Shown piece after piece: positions 25,620-32,991 of a stretch of DNA of 64,000 nt. Within the stretch, counting starts at the first letter, position 1. Every line of letters begins with the position of its first letter. Where the stretch lies: the NCBI RefSeq assembly GCF_002777255.1, contig NZ_CP017634.1, forward strand, positions 6,150,903-6,214,902, given 5' to 3'. The notes under the pieces are model-generated. The model had not been told where the DNA came from, ran no database searches, and saw nothing but the letters and a program-made list of their open reading frames with translations. This stretch comes from Candidatus Formimonas warabiya. GTDB lineage: Bacteria > Bacillota > Dehalobacteriia > Dehalobacteriales > Dehalobacteriaceae. The position numbers were made by a program, and so were the translations under genes.

Positions 25620-26405
25620 ATGCAAATTATAGTTTTCATAAAACAGACTTTTGATACAGAGGCCAAAATTTCTTTAGATGCTTCAGGGAAAATTGATGCT
25701 AAGGGAATTAAGTATATTACAAATCCTTATGATGAGTTTGCTGTAGAAGAAGCACTAAGGATTAAAGAAAGATTGGGCACGGGTGAAGTAATTGTGGTGT
25801 CTCTTGGGGGAGACAATGTTCAGGAACAATTGCGTCAGGCTCTGGCGATGGGAGCAGACGAGGCAATTTTAGTAGCAAGCGGAGAAATCAAAACACTTGA
25901 TGAGCATATTAGGGCAGTTATTTTAGCAGCTGTAGCCAAAAAAATAGGTTTTGATTTGATTATCGGCGGAAATATGGCGATTGACGACGGGTCAGCTCAG
26001 GTAATGACGCGCGTGGCGGAACGGCTTGATTTGCCCCAAGTCAACCAGGTGACAAAATTAAATCTGGAAAAAGAAAAAATGGAATGTTGGCGTGAAGTAG
26101 ATGGAAATAGAGAAATTTTATTAACGAAGCTTCCCTGCCTTGTTACTACTCAAAAAGGGATTAATGAGCCCCGTTATCCGTCCATGAAAGGAATCATGCA
26201 AGCGAAAAAGAAAGTGATCCGAAAGATAAAGGCAGCGGAATTAGAATTAGACCTGGAACAATTAAACGGGGATGAAGTAAAAAGTGTTTGGGAAACCATA
26301 TTTCTTCCCGCTGGCCGTAAGCAAGGAAAAATAATTGGGGGAGAATTTCCCGCTACTGCTTTTGAACTTGTGCGTATATTGCATGAAGAGGCCAAAGTAG
26401 TTTAA
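25620..26405 (+). CDS. etfB: electron transfer flavoprotein beta subunit
   Basis: A 261-residue EtfB: IIVFIKQTFDTEAKISLD at the start, NPYDEFAVEEALRIKE near 38, MGADEAILV, and the family signature VNQVTKLNLEKEKMECWREVDGNREILLTKLPCLVTTQKGINEPRYPS. It forms a heterodimer with EtfA and accepts electrons from the acyl-CoA dehydrogenase upstream. The gene order EtfB then EtfA, and the EMO-type protein in the same operon, point to a menaquinone-linked rather than a bifurcating role. Confidence 0.95.
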   Translation: MQIIVFIKQTFDTEAKISLDASGKIDAKGIKYITNPYDEFAVEEALRIKERLGTGEVIVVSLGGDNVQEQLRQALAMGADEAILVASGEIKTLDEHIRAVILAAVAKKIGFDLIIGGNMAIDDGSAQVMTRVAERLDLPQVNQVTKLNLEKEKMECWREVDGNREILLTKLPCLVTTQKGINEPRYPSMKGIMQAKKKVIRKIKAAELELDLEQLNGDEVKSVWETIFLPAGRKQGKIIGGEFPATAFELVRILHEEAKVV

Positions 26406-26447
26406 TTTTTGGTGCGCATTTTATCATCTAGCTGGAGGGATAGAAAG

Positions 26448-27431
26448 ATGTCCGGTGGAATATGGATATTTGGAGAACAGAGAGAGGGAAGTTTAAGTAA
26501 GACTACTTTAGAATTATTGACGATGGGGCGGGATTTGGCCAACAAACTTCAAGAAGATTGTTCGCTCGTACTTTTTGGTCATCATATGAACGGCTTAGCG
26601 GAAAAAGTAAGCTCCTTTGGGCTGGATACTGTTTACCTAGCAGATCGTGCGGTATTCGCTCAGTATACGACAGAAGCGTTTTCTAGCGTTCTAACGGATT
26701 TAGTGAAAAACAATGATCCCAGGGCTGTGTTTTGGGGGAATACGGCGATGGGAAGAGATTTAGCACCAAGAGTTGCGGAAAGAATTGGTGCAGGGCTGGT
26801 TTCAGATTGTACAGGGGTGGAAATAAAAAACAACCAACTGATTTTTACCAAACCAATCTATGCCGGCAAGGCATTTTGTCAGGTTGTCACTACCGGGAAA
26901 GTGGCCATGGCCACTTTCCGGGCAAATTCGTTTAGTACTAATTTTGATACAGGATACAAAATGCCTAATATTGTACAGGTTGAAACAAATCTCCCTAGTG
27001 ATTCCTTGCGTGTTTTCGTGAAAGACATCGTGATGAAAGCAGCGGGAAAGGTACCACTGTCAGAAGCGGAAATCATTGTTTCCGGTGGCAGAGGCATGAA
27101 AGGTCCGGAAAATTTTAAACTGCTGGAAGATTTGGCCCAGGTTCTTGGCGCTGCTGTCGGTGCTTCACGGGCTGCCGTGGATGCCGGCTGGCGGGAGCAC
27201 TCGGATCAGGTAGGTCAAACCGGTAAAACCGTATCCCCTAAATTATATATTGCTTGCGGTATTTCCGGAGCTATTCAACATTTAGCCGGGATGGGAACGT
27301 CAAAAACGATTGTGGCGATCAATAAAGATCCGGAGGCAAATATTTTTAAAGTAGCTGATTATGGAATTGTTGATGATTTATTTAAAGCAGTACCCGTTTT
27401 AACCGAAGAGTTTAAAAAAGTTCTGAAATAA
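26448..27431 (+). CDS. etfA: electron transfer flavoprotein alpha subunit
   Basis: About 327 residues. ATG 26448 has GGAGGGA 7 nt upstream; earlier in-frame starts do not. The C-terminal FAD domain is clear: IIVSGGRGMKGPENFKLLEDLA, GAAVGASRAAVDAGWREHSDQVGQTGKTVSPKLYIACGISGAIQHLAGM and VAINKDPEANIFKVADYGIVDD. It is the last gene of the operon and is followed by a bidirectional hairpin. Confidence 0.95.
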   Translation: MSGGIWIFGEQREGSLSKTTLELLTMGRDLANKLQEDCSLVLFGHHMNGLAEKVSSFGLDTVYLADRAVFAQYTTEAFSSVLTDLVKNNDPRAVFWGNTAMGRDLAPRVAERIGAGLVSDCTGVEIKNNQLIFTKPIYAGKAFCQVVTTGKVAMATFRANSFSTNFDTGYKMPNIVQVETNLPSDSLRVFVKDIVMKAAGKVPLSEAEIIVSGGRGMKGPENFKLLEDLAQVLGAAVGASRAAVDAGWREHSDQVGQTGKTVSPKLYIACGISGAIQHLAGMGTSKTIVAINKDPEANIFKVADYGIVDDLFKAVPVLTEEFKKVLK

Positions 27432-27493
27432 GTTCTGCCGCTGTGCGATGATTAAAATACCTATATCAAGAGTCAAAAGGCACAATAGCGTAG

Positions 27494-27532
27494 TAGGCTA
27501 AGTATCTGGGGCAGACCCGGATATTTAGCCTA
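27494..27532. terminator. convergent-gene terminator hairpin
   Basis: Arms of 17 bp (27494-27510 and 27516-27532) pair with two G-U-type mismatches around a 5-nt GCAGA loop. It lies between the plus-strand etfA and the minus-strand methyltransferase gene, so it probably ends transcripts from both sides. Flanking T-runs are short. Confidence 0.7.
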
Positions 27533-27584
27533 ATTTCATGTTCCAGTATATATTGCCTAGGGATCGATACGGAAGGGGTCCCTT

Positions 27585-28382
27585 TTATGCGTACAACCCC
27601 CTCCGGTGGGCGGTTAAATACTTCATACAGAATTTGTCTTCGCCAAGTAAAGCCTGGGAAGCATAAACAAATCCCATCATGCTCTGATCCAAAGGATCAA
27701 GAATATATCCGTCCATCCCCATGGTCATGGTCTGGATCATAAATACCTGATTCAATATTTTCCGGTTGGGAAGACCGTAAGACACGTTGCTCAGTCCGCA
27801 GATCCCGTGTACTTTGGGATATTTTTGCTTGATTCCATAAATGGTCTTTAACACTTCTAAACCGGCTTGTCCAGCGGCACTCACCGGTTGTACCAGGGGG
27901 TCCAGGTAAATATCGTCTTCCGGCACTCCCGCCTCAACCATGTCCCCGACCATTTTGACGGCAATTTTTAATCTGTCCGCAGCAGTTTTCGGGATCCCGG
28001 AATCGTCCATACAGAGGCAGACAATCTTGGCTTTGAATCTTAAGACTAAAGGCAGGACCTTGGTAAAACGCTCCTTCTCGGCCGTAATAGAGTTAATCAT
28101 GGGCTGCCCGTTTTTAATCAGGGACAGACCCGTGTTCAGAACCTCGGGATTGGGGCTGTCTAAACATAATGGAGCATTTATATGTGATTGTATTGTTTCT
28201 ACCAACCAGGCCATAGTTTCTGCTTCATTAGATACCACTGTGCCGCAATTTACGTCCACATAATCCGCACCGGCATCTACCTGATTCTGAGCGATTTCTT
28301 TAATAAATGTGGCGTCCCGGCTTTCTACAGCAGGTTTGATTGCCGCCCGGCTGGTATTGATCAGTTCTCCCACTATTAACAT
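27585..28382 (-). CDS. methyltetrahydrofolate:corrinoid methyltransferase (second system)
   Basis: A 265-residue pterin-binding methyltransferase of the AcsE/MtrH type. Marks are MLIVGELINTSR, GADYVDVNCGTVVSNEAETMAWLVE, PLCLDSPNPEVLNTGL, NSITAEKER and GICGLSNVSYGLPNRK. It parallels the protein at 23062 domain for domain, but the two are clearly diverged, so this is an independent second system rather than a recent copy. AGAAGGAGA stands about 10 nt before the ATG. It is the last gene of the minus-strand operon and is separated from the preceding gene by a hairpin at 28431-28462. Confidence 0.9.
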   Translation of the reverse strand: MLIVGELINTSRAAIKPAVESRDATFIKEIAQNQVDAGADYVDVNCGTVVSNEAETMAWLVETIQSHINAPLCLDSPNPEVLNTGLSLIKNGQPMINSITAEKERFTKVLPLVLRFKAKIVCLCMDDSGIPKTAADRLKIAVKMVGDMVEAGVPEDDIYLDPLVQPVSAAGQAGLEVLKTIYGIKQKYPKVHGICGLSNVSYGLPNRKILNQVFMIQTMTMGMDGYILDPLDQSMMGFVYASQALLGEDKFCMKYLTAHRRGLYA

Positions 28383-28430
28383 TGATTGATCTCTCCTTCT
28401 GAATACATTAGAGGTACTTTTTCGACAACT

Positions 28431-28462
28431 TAGCTCAACTAAACGATTGGTTAGTTGAGCTA
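28431..28462. other. intercistronic inverted repeat
   Basis: Perfect 12-bp arms (TAGCTCAACTAA / TTAGTTGAGCTA) enclose an 8-nt loop between the dehydrogenase and methyltransferase genes of the minus-strand operon. No T-run follows on the minus strand, so it may be an RNA processing or stability element rather than a full terminator. Confidence 0.7.
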
Positions 28463-28506
28463 GAAAAAACTTTCTTTGGGGAATAATCGTTTGCCGCTAT
28501 CCTGTG

Positions 28507-29346
28507 TCAATACTGATAGAATCCTCTACCGGATTTTTTGCCATACCAGCCCGCTTTCACATATTGGCGGAGAAGCGGACAGGGACGATACTTACAATCG
28601 CCATAACCGTGATAGAGCGTTTCCATGATGGCCAATACCGTATCTAAGCCGATAAAGTCGGCCAATTCCAATGGTCCCATGGGGTTATTCATACCTAACT
28701 TCATCACGGTGTCGATCCCTTGGGGAGTGGCCACGCCTTCGTATAGACAATAGATTGCTTCATTGATCATCAGCTGGAGAACACGGTTAGAGACAAAGCC
28801 GGGGACATCTCTCACTTCGACGGGAACCTTGGCAATATCTTTGGCCAGTTGTTTAATCACTTCATAAGTCTCATCGCTGGTAGCAAGGCCGCGAATGATT
28901 TCGACCAGTTTCATAACGGGCACAGGGTTCATGAAGTGCATACCAATCACACGGTCAGGCCGATTGGTACAGGCGGCAATCTCGGTCAATGGTAACGAAG
29001 AGGTATTGGAGGCAAAAATACAGGAAGGCTTGCAAATCAGATCCAACTTCGAGAAAATAGATGCTTTGGCTTCCATATTCTCAACTATGGCTTCAATAAT
29101 GAGATCACAATCGGCGGCATCATCCAAACTGATGGTAGGCAATATTCTGGAGAGTGTTTCCATCCTCTGATCCGGGCTGATTTTGCCTTTATCCACATTC
29201 TTCTGCAAAATCGCACCGATAAAGTCAACCCGCTTATGAATCAACTCCATACTAATGTCGTTCAGATAGGTTACATGATTATTTGCCGCCATGACCTGCG
29301 CGATACCACCGCCCATTTGACCGGCACCAATTACCATTATTTTCAT
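28507..29346 (-). CDS. 3-hydroxybutyryl-CoA dehydrogenase
   Basis: About 279 residues. The start at 29346 follows AGGAGGTATTTTT and gives the canonical N-terminus MKIMVIGAGQMGGGIAQV with the NAD Rossmann motif. The catalytic region is SNTSSLPLTEIAACTNRPDRVIGMHFMNPVPVMKLVEII. The C-terminal domain contains PGFVSNRVLQLMINEA and GLDTVLAIMETLYHGYGDCKYRPCPLLRQYV. It oxidises 3-hydroxybutyryl-CoA to acetoacetyl-CoA. This is the one step missing from the 4-hydroxybutyrate operon at 35.5-42.8 kb. Its presence inside a methyltransferase operon is therefore the main link between the two. Confidence 0.94.
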   Translation of the reverse strand: MKIMVIGAGQMGGGIAQVMAANNHVTYLNDISMELIHKRVDFIGAILQKNVDKGKISPDQRMETLSRILPTISLDDAADCDLIIEAIVENMEAKASIFSKLDLICKPSCIFASNTSSLPLTEIAACTNRPDRVIGMHFMNPVPVMKLVEIIRGLATSDETYEVIKQLAKDIAKVPVEVRDVPGFVSNRVLQLMINEAIYCLYEGVATPQGIDTVMKLGMNNPMGPLELADFIGLDTVLAIMETLYHGYGDCKYRPCPLLRQYVKAGWYGKKSGRGFYQY

Positions 29347-29413
29347 AAAAATACCTCCTGCTATAAGCTTGCGCAGAGCCTTTGGTGATGATATTTCCGG
29401 AAAAGGAAGGCGA

Positions 29414-29465
29414 GGAGCCCCCAAAGCCATTGGTTGTTGATCAATTCTTGACCATTGGCGGCTCC
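29414..29465. other. intercistronic hairpin with nested CCAATGG arms
   Basis: Outer arms GGAGCC / GGCTCC and inner arms CCAATGGC-like pair across about 50 bp between the UroD-like and dehydrogenase genes. There is no T-run. It may tune the relative expression of the cistrons. Confidence 0.5.
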
Positions 29466-29485
29466 CCATTCCATCCGCACCCGCA

Positions 29486-30601
29486 TTACAGACTTAAATT
29501 GATCGGATATTTGCCATACTTTTCACACGCGGTTCTGAAAGCTTGGATATTCTTCAAAGACATACCCCAACCGACGATGCATTGCGGACTGGCAATAAAG
29601 TAACTCTTCGGTCCCAAAGCCTGAATGTTTTCTTTGACCTTAAGCTCAACATCCTGAGGCGTACCAAGAAGGAGCTCATCATTCACATAGATATTGGCCC
29701 CAATGATGGTAATATCCGGGTACCTTTCGCGGAACTTGACCCAATAATTGATATCCTTGGGGCGAGTAGTTTCGATGGCGATAACCTTGATACCTTCTTC
29801 GGCAAACCGATCGATCATTTGTTCCCAATACGGTTCAAAACCGCAATTATGCACTTGGAGCGGCAGGCCATACTTTTTACAAGCACGGGCAGCAAACTGG
29901 CCCTCAAATTTCCAGGCATCCTCAAAGCTGAGCATCATACTGTTAAACGCATACTGGGTGTTGCGCAGCAATGCCGGTTTACCGAGTTTTTCGATGTAGG
30001 TATCCATCAGGTCGATCTGAGATTCATAGATCTTTTCACAAAGTTTGAGCAGAAGATCAGGGTTGCGGCGAATATCCTGGAAGCACTTGGACCCACGAAG
30101 CTGCTGCACATTTTGCCAGGTTATCCCCAAGCTGACGACCGGCATGTAATTGTATCTCTCCCGCAAAATACAGGCAGCATCAAACAAGATCGGCCACATA
30201 CCATCTTTGCGATGGTTGGGAATAATCAGGTTGTTGATGTCATCTTCCGTAGCTGCGATGATACCTTGTTTGATAAAACGGGAGGCGTAGTCATGGCAAA
30301 CAATGGCGTCCGCTTTACCGTTCACACGAGCAACGGCATCAATTTCCATAGGGCCGCCATAGAAAGGAGTTGCAAGGCCCAAGTTATCTCCCCCAAGGAA
30401 TTCCGCACATTCTACGCTCTTTTCCGCCAACAGCTTGGCGTTACTCAGCAAAACTCTTGCGGTTAACCCGGTAATTCTGGAAGCCAATGATTCATCACAA
30501 GTAATGGAACAGGGGACGCGGTCCGGGAATTCGCCCTTTCTCACAGCAGCCGTTCTCTCAAACGCAGCTGCCCAGTATTTCTTGCTTTCTGCGGTATTCA
30601 T
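29486..30601 (-). CDS. UroD-fold corrinoid methyltransferase (second system)
   Basis: A 371-residue protein of the uroporphyrinogen-decarboxylase superfamily. The zinc-site pattern of methyltransferases is present: HNC in LQVHNCGFEPYWEQM (His about 249, Cys about 251) and a late Cys in ASPQCIVGWGM near 340. Only weakly like the protein at 21038, so probably a different substrate. GAGGAGGATAGGACT precedes the ATG. It lies downstream of the corrinoid gene with a 23-bp gap. Probably the substrate-specific methyltransferase I that demethylates the growth substrate onto the corrinoid protein; O-demethylases of acetogens use enzymes of this fold. Confidence 0.82.
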   Translation of the reverse strand: MNTAESKKYWAAAFERTAAVRKGEFPDRVPCSITCDESLASRITGLTARVLLSNAKLLAEKSVECAEFLGGDNLGLATPFYGGPMEIDAVARVNGKADAIVCHDYASRFIKQGIIAATEDDINNLIIPNHRKDGMWPILFDAACILRERYNYMPVVSLGITWQNVQQLRGSKCFQDIRRNPDLLLKLCEKIYESQIDLMDTYIEKLGKPALLRNTQYAFNSMMLSFEDAWKFEGQFAARACKKYGLPLQVHNCGFEPYWEQMIDRFAEEGIKVIAIETTRPKDINYWVKFRERYPDITIIGANIYVNDELLLGTPQDVELKVKENIQALGPKSYFIASPQCIVGWGMSLKNIQAFRTACEKYGKYPINLSL

Positions 30602-30624
30602 AGTCCTATCCTCCTCGTTTTTAT

Positions 30625-31257
30625 TTACGCCAAAAGTTCATTGATGGCAACTTGAGCAGCCCAAGCATCCAGGGCATAGGCATCAGCACCCACGGCATCA
30701 GCGGCAGCCTGGGTAAATGCGGCGCCGCCAACGATGACCTTTGCCGTCAAACCGGCGGTTTTAAAGTCGCTAATGGCTTCGGCAACTTTTCCCACAACCG
30801 TGGACAGCAACGCGGAAATCGCGATAATGTCGGCGTTGACTTCTTGGGCCTTGGCAATAAAAGCGCTGGAAGGAACATCTACCCCCACGTCGTATACTTC
30901 GAAACCGTTTGCTTCCAGGGTCAGAGCCACGATATTTTTGCCAATGTCATGGATGTCTTCTTTGGCGCTGCCGATCACGACAACCGCCTTCTTAGCTTCT
31001 TCGCCTTCACCCTTCACGTAGGGTTTTACGATCTCGGCAAGGTTTTTCATGATTTCGGCGCTCATAATCAGCTCGGGCAAGAAATACTTACGGCTGGCGA
31101 ACCGGTCGCCAATGACTTTCATGCCTCCCTGAAGGCCTTCCACGATGATGTCCTGCGCAGGCACCCCCGCTTCGAGTGCTTCCTTCACATGCAATACGGC
31201 GGCATCCTCTTCAAGCTCTACCAATGCATCCTTAATCTTCACCAGTAATTCAGACAT
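30625..31257 (-). CDS. methyltransferase corrinoid protein (second system)
   Basis: A 210-residue corrinoid carrier of typical MtaC/MtbC-like length. The helical cap (AQDIIVEGLQGGMKVIGDRFASRKYFLPELIMSAEIM) precedes EDIHDIGKNIVALTLEANGFEVYDVGVDVPSS with the cobalt-ligand His near 102, then ISALLSTVVGKVAE and VIVGGAAFTQAAAD. AAGGAGG stands before the ATG. The segment containing its ribosome site and first codons is tandemly duplicated just upstream (31241-31405), an oddity described separately. Confidence 0.93.
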   Translation of the reverse strand: MSELLVKIKDALVELEEDAAVLHVKEALEAGVPAQDIIVEGLQGGMKVIGDRFASRKYFLPELIMSAEIMKNLAEIVKPYVKGEGEEAKKAVVVIGSAKEDIHDIGKNIVALTLEANGFEVYDVGVDVPSSAFIAKAQEVNADIIAISALLSTVVGKVAEAISDFKTAGLTAKVIVGGAAFTQAAADAVGADAYALDAWAAQVAINELLA

Positions 31258-31405
31258 TCTTACAACCTCCTTAGAATTTTTTATAGTTTTGGTGAAAAAT
31301 CATCACAAACCTTTCCATAATCTCCTACCAGTAATTCAGACATTCTTACAACCTCCTTAGATTTTTTATAGTTTTTGGTGAAAAATAACCAGAAACTTTC
31401 CATAA
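31241..31405. repeat. tandem duplication of the corrinoid-gene start region
   Basis: Two near-identical copies of about 80 bp (31241-31320 and about 31327-31405) carry the first codons (MSELLV), the ATG and AAGGAGG of the minus-strand corrinoid gene plus its upstream spacer. The outer copy therefore makes a second translation start leading into a very short frame just before the real gene. Differences between copies are a few single bases. Confidence 0.85.
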
Positions 31406-31414
31406 GCAACCCAG

Positions 31415-32392
31415 TTACAATTTTTCATGCGGACAGGATTCTTGTTGCCAAATCGTCAGTAAACGCTCTCTATTTAGCGCGTTACCGATGAATACTAGGC
31501 GTCCGTCTGTCTCCTGGTCAAAATCTCTCACCAGGAGTTTGCCGGTTACATAATCAAACTGAATACGCTCGTTATTACCAACAATGATAAATCCCTTGGC
31601 GCGCACGATTTTGCCACATAAATCATCCGCAATACTGCGGGCAAACCGCTCTTCAAATTCCTCTTTCGGCATAGGATCAGTCTGTTGCCAACTCCAAGAG
31701 CCAATCAAATCAAGTCCGTGATGACGGTGCTGATGGTTAAGTTGATGGTCATGCTGATTCCTTTCTTCCGGATGTAGATATTCATTGGGCGGGCTCACGG
31801 ATTGGCAGAGCTCCACAAAATCTGAAGCGGACAGATCGTTCCACGGCGCCGCCAGGATCATGGCGCTTGGATTGCGCTTCCTAAGATCGATACAGACCAT
31901 TTCTTTTTCGCTTTCACTAAGTTCTTGGATGCGGGAGATAACGATTGTAGAAGCCGTGGAAATCTGATTGCCAAAAAAGGCGCCAAACATGCCAGAATTG
32001 AAATGATAATTGACACCGTCCACAATCGTAACCAGCATATCGATATCAAATGGCCACAGCTTAGCAGCAGCGTGGCAGGCGTCAAGGATATCGCTGAGCA
32101 TTCCTACACCGGTCGGCTCCACAATAATCCTCTCCGGCCCATGGGAATCAACCAGGGACATCAACCCAGACACAAAGTCTCCGTACAATGAGCAACAGAT
32201 GCAACCTTGATTCATTTCTTTGATCTGAACTCCGGAAGATGGAATCAGGTCCGCATCCACATTGACATCTCCATATTCGTTTTCAATAATTGCGATGCCT
32301 TTCCGGGGATCAAAGGCAGGGAGAATTTTATTTATGAAGGTTGTCTTTCCCGCACCCAAAAACCCGGATATGAGGGCAATTCTGGTACGCAT
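31415..32392 (-). CDS. CobW/COG0523-family GTP-binding metallochaperone
   Basis: About 325 residues. The start at 32392 follows AAAGGAGA and gives MRTRIALISGFLGAGKTTFIN, the P-loop at the N-terminus. The CxCC metal site is in QGCICCSLYGDF near 68, followed by EPTGVGML and a His-rich linker (ERNQHDHQLNHQHRHHGLD, near 215-235) for metal binding. The C-terminal CobW_C domain carries AKGFIIV. COG0523 proteins deliver Zn, Co or other metals to client enzymes. As the first gene of a corrinoid methyltransferase operon it probably serves the zinc site of the methylase or cobalt supply; which metal is not shown by sequence. Confidence 0.88.
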   Translation of the reverse strand: MRTRIALISGFLGAGKTTFINKILPAFDPRKGIAIIENEYGDVNVDADLIPSSGVQIKEMNQGCICCSLYGDFVSGLMSLVDSHGPERIIVEPTGVGMLSDILDACHAAAKLWPFDIDMLVTIVDGVNYHFNSGMFGAFFGNQISTASTIVISRIQELSESEKEMVCIDLRKRNPSAMILAAPWNDLSASDFVELCQSVSPPNEYLHPEERNQHDHQLNHQHRHHGLDLIGSWSWQQTDPMPKEEFEERFARSIADDLCGKIVRAKGFIIVGNNERIQFDYVTGKLLVRDFDQETDGRLVFIGNALNRERLLTIWQQESCPHEKL

Positions 32393-32533
32393 ATTTTGCT
32401 TCTCCTTTTCTGCACCTATTCGATCAATAATAGATACTATTGTATTACATATCATATTTGTATAGATTCTCTGCACAGACTTCTATCCCTCTGGTAATTA
32501 TGAATAACCGCAAAGCCATTTGTTTTATTTAAT

Positions 32534-32552
32534 AAGCAAGAACCGTGCCAAA
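32534..32552 (-). promoter_or_regulatory. sigma-54 promoter of the minus-strand methyltransferase operon
   Basis: On the minus strand the sequence reads TTGGCACGGTTCTTGCTT, matching the -24/-12 consensus with GG and GC separated by exactly 10 bp (GG at 32549-32548, GC at 32537-32536). It lies about 145 bp before the CobW start. The divergent gene at 32992 encodes a sigma-54 activator, which supports a true promoter. Confidence 0.85.
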
Positions 32553-32991
32553 CAAATATAACGCGAATTCCATGTAAGTCCCCTCCATTGGCAGTATTCA
32601 TGTATCTTGTCACCAGATTTGCCCTTGGAAGCTAAGGCAAATATATGCTATACTATATTTAAGTACAGAAATCGGAATAGTTCGTAATTTGCCACAATAC
32701 TGGAACACAGCACAATCAACCGATCGCAAAGCTATCATTCTTAAAAATAATCACAAATATATCGTGCAAAAACCATGCCAGACGATTGTATTTTACCGGA
32801 AGCGAATCAGAATTTCTTTTGGAAGACCGCGGAACAGAGCAATCCGGTTGGATATGGCTGTCACTCTTGTGCATATAAGGGAATTGTCCACTTCAAGGGC
32901 CAAAGATTCCCTCGTCACTTCATCTTGGAGCAAGAAAACTGTAGACAATATTTGGTCCTAACGCGAAGGCAGACGAAAGAGGTGGAGGATC
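32553..32991. other. intergenic region between the CobW operon and the sigma-54 activator
   Basis: About 440 bp between the minus-strand sigma-54 promoter and the activator gene. It holds no gene I can support. Activator binding sites are expected here; only half sites (GGTGAC, minus strand, near 32615) of the GGTGA-N6-TCACC palindrome seen at 34.7-35.2 kb are visible. A short open frame (32775-33032) has no ribosome site. Confidence 0.4.

Noticed and set aside
29543..30466. Long open frame (307 codons) on the plus strand
   Set aside because: It lies wholly antisense to the UroD-like methyltransferase, which has a ribosome site, family motifs and operon context. The antisense frame shows no recognisable domain.
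30652..31248. Open frame of about 198 codons antisense to the second corrinoid gene
   Set aside because: Same reason: full overlap with a gene that has clear cobalamin motifs and AAGGAGG before its start.
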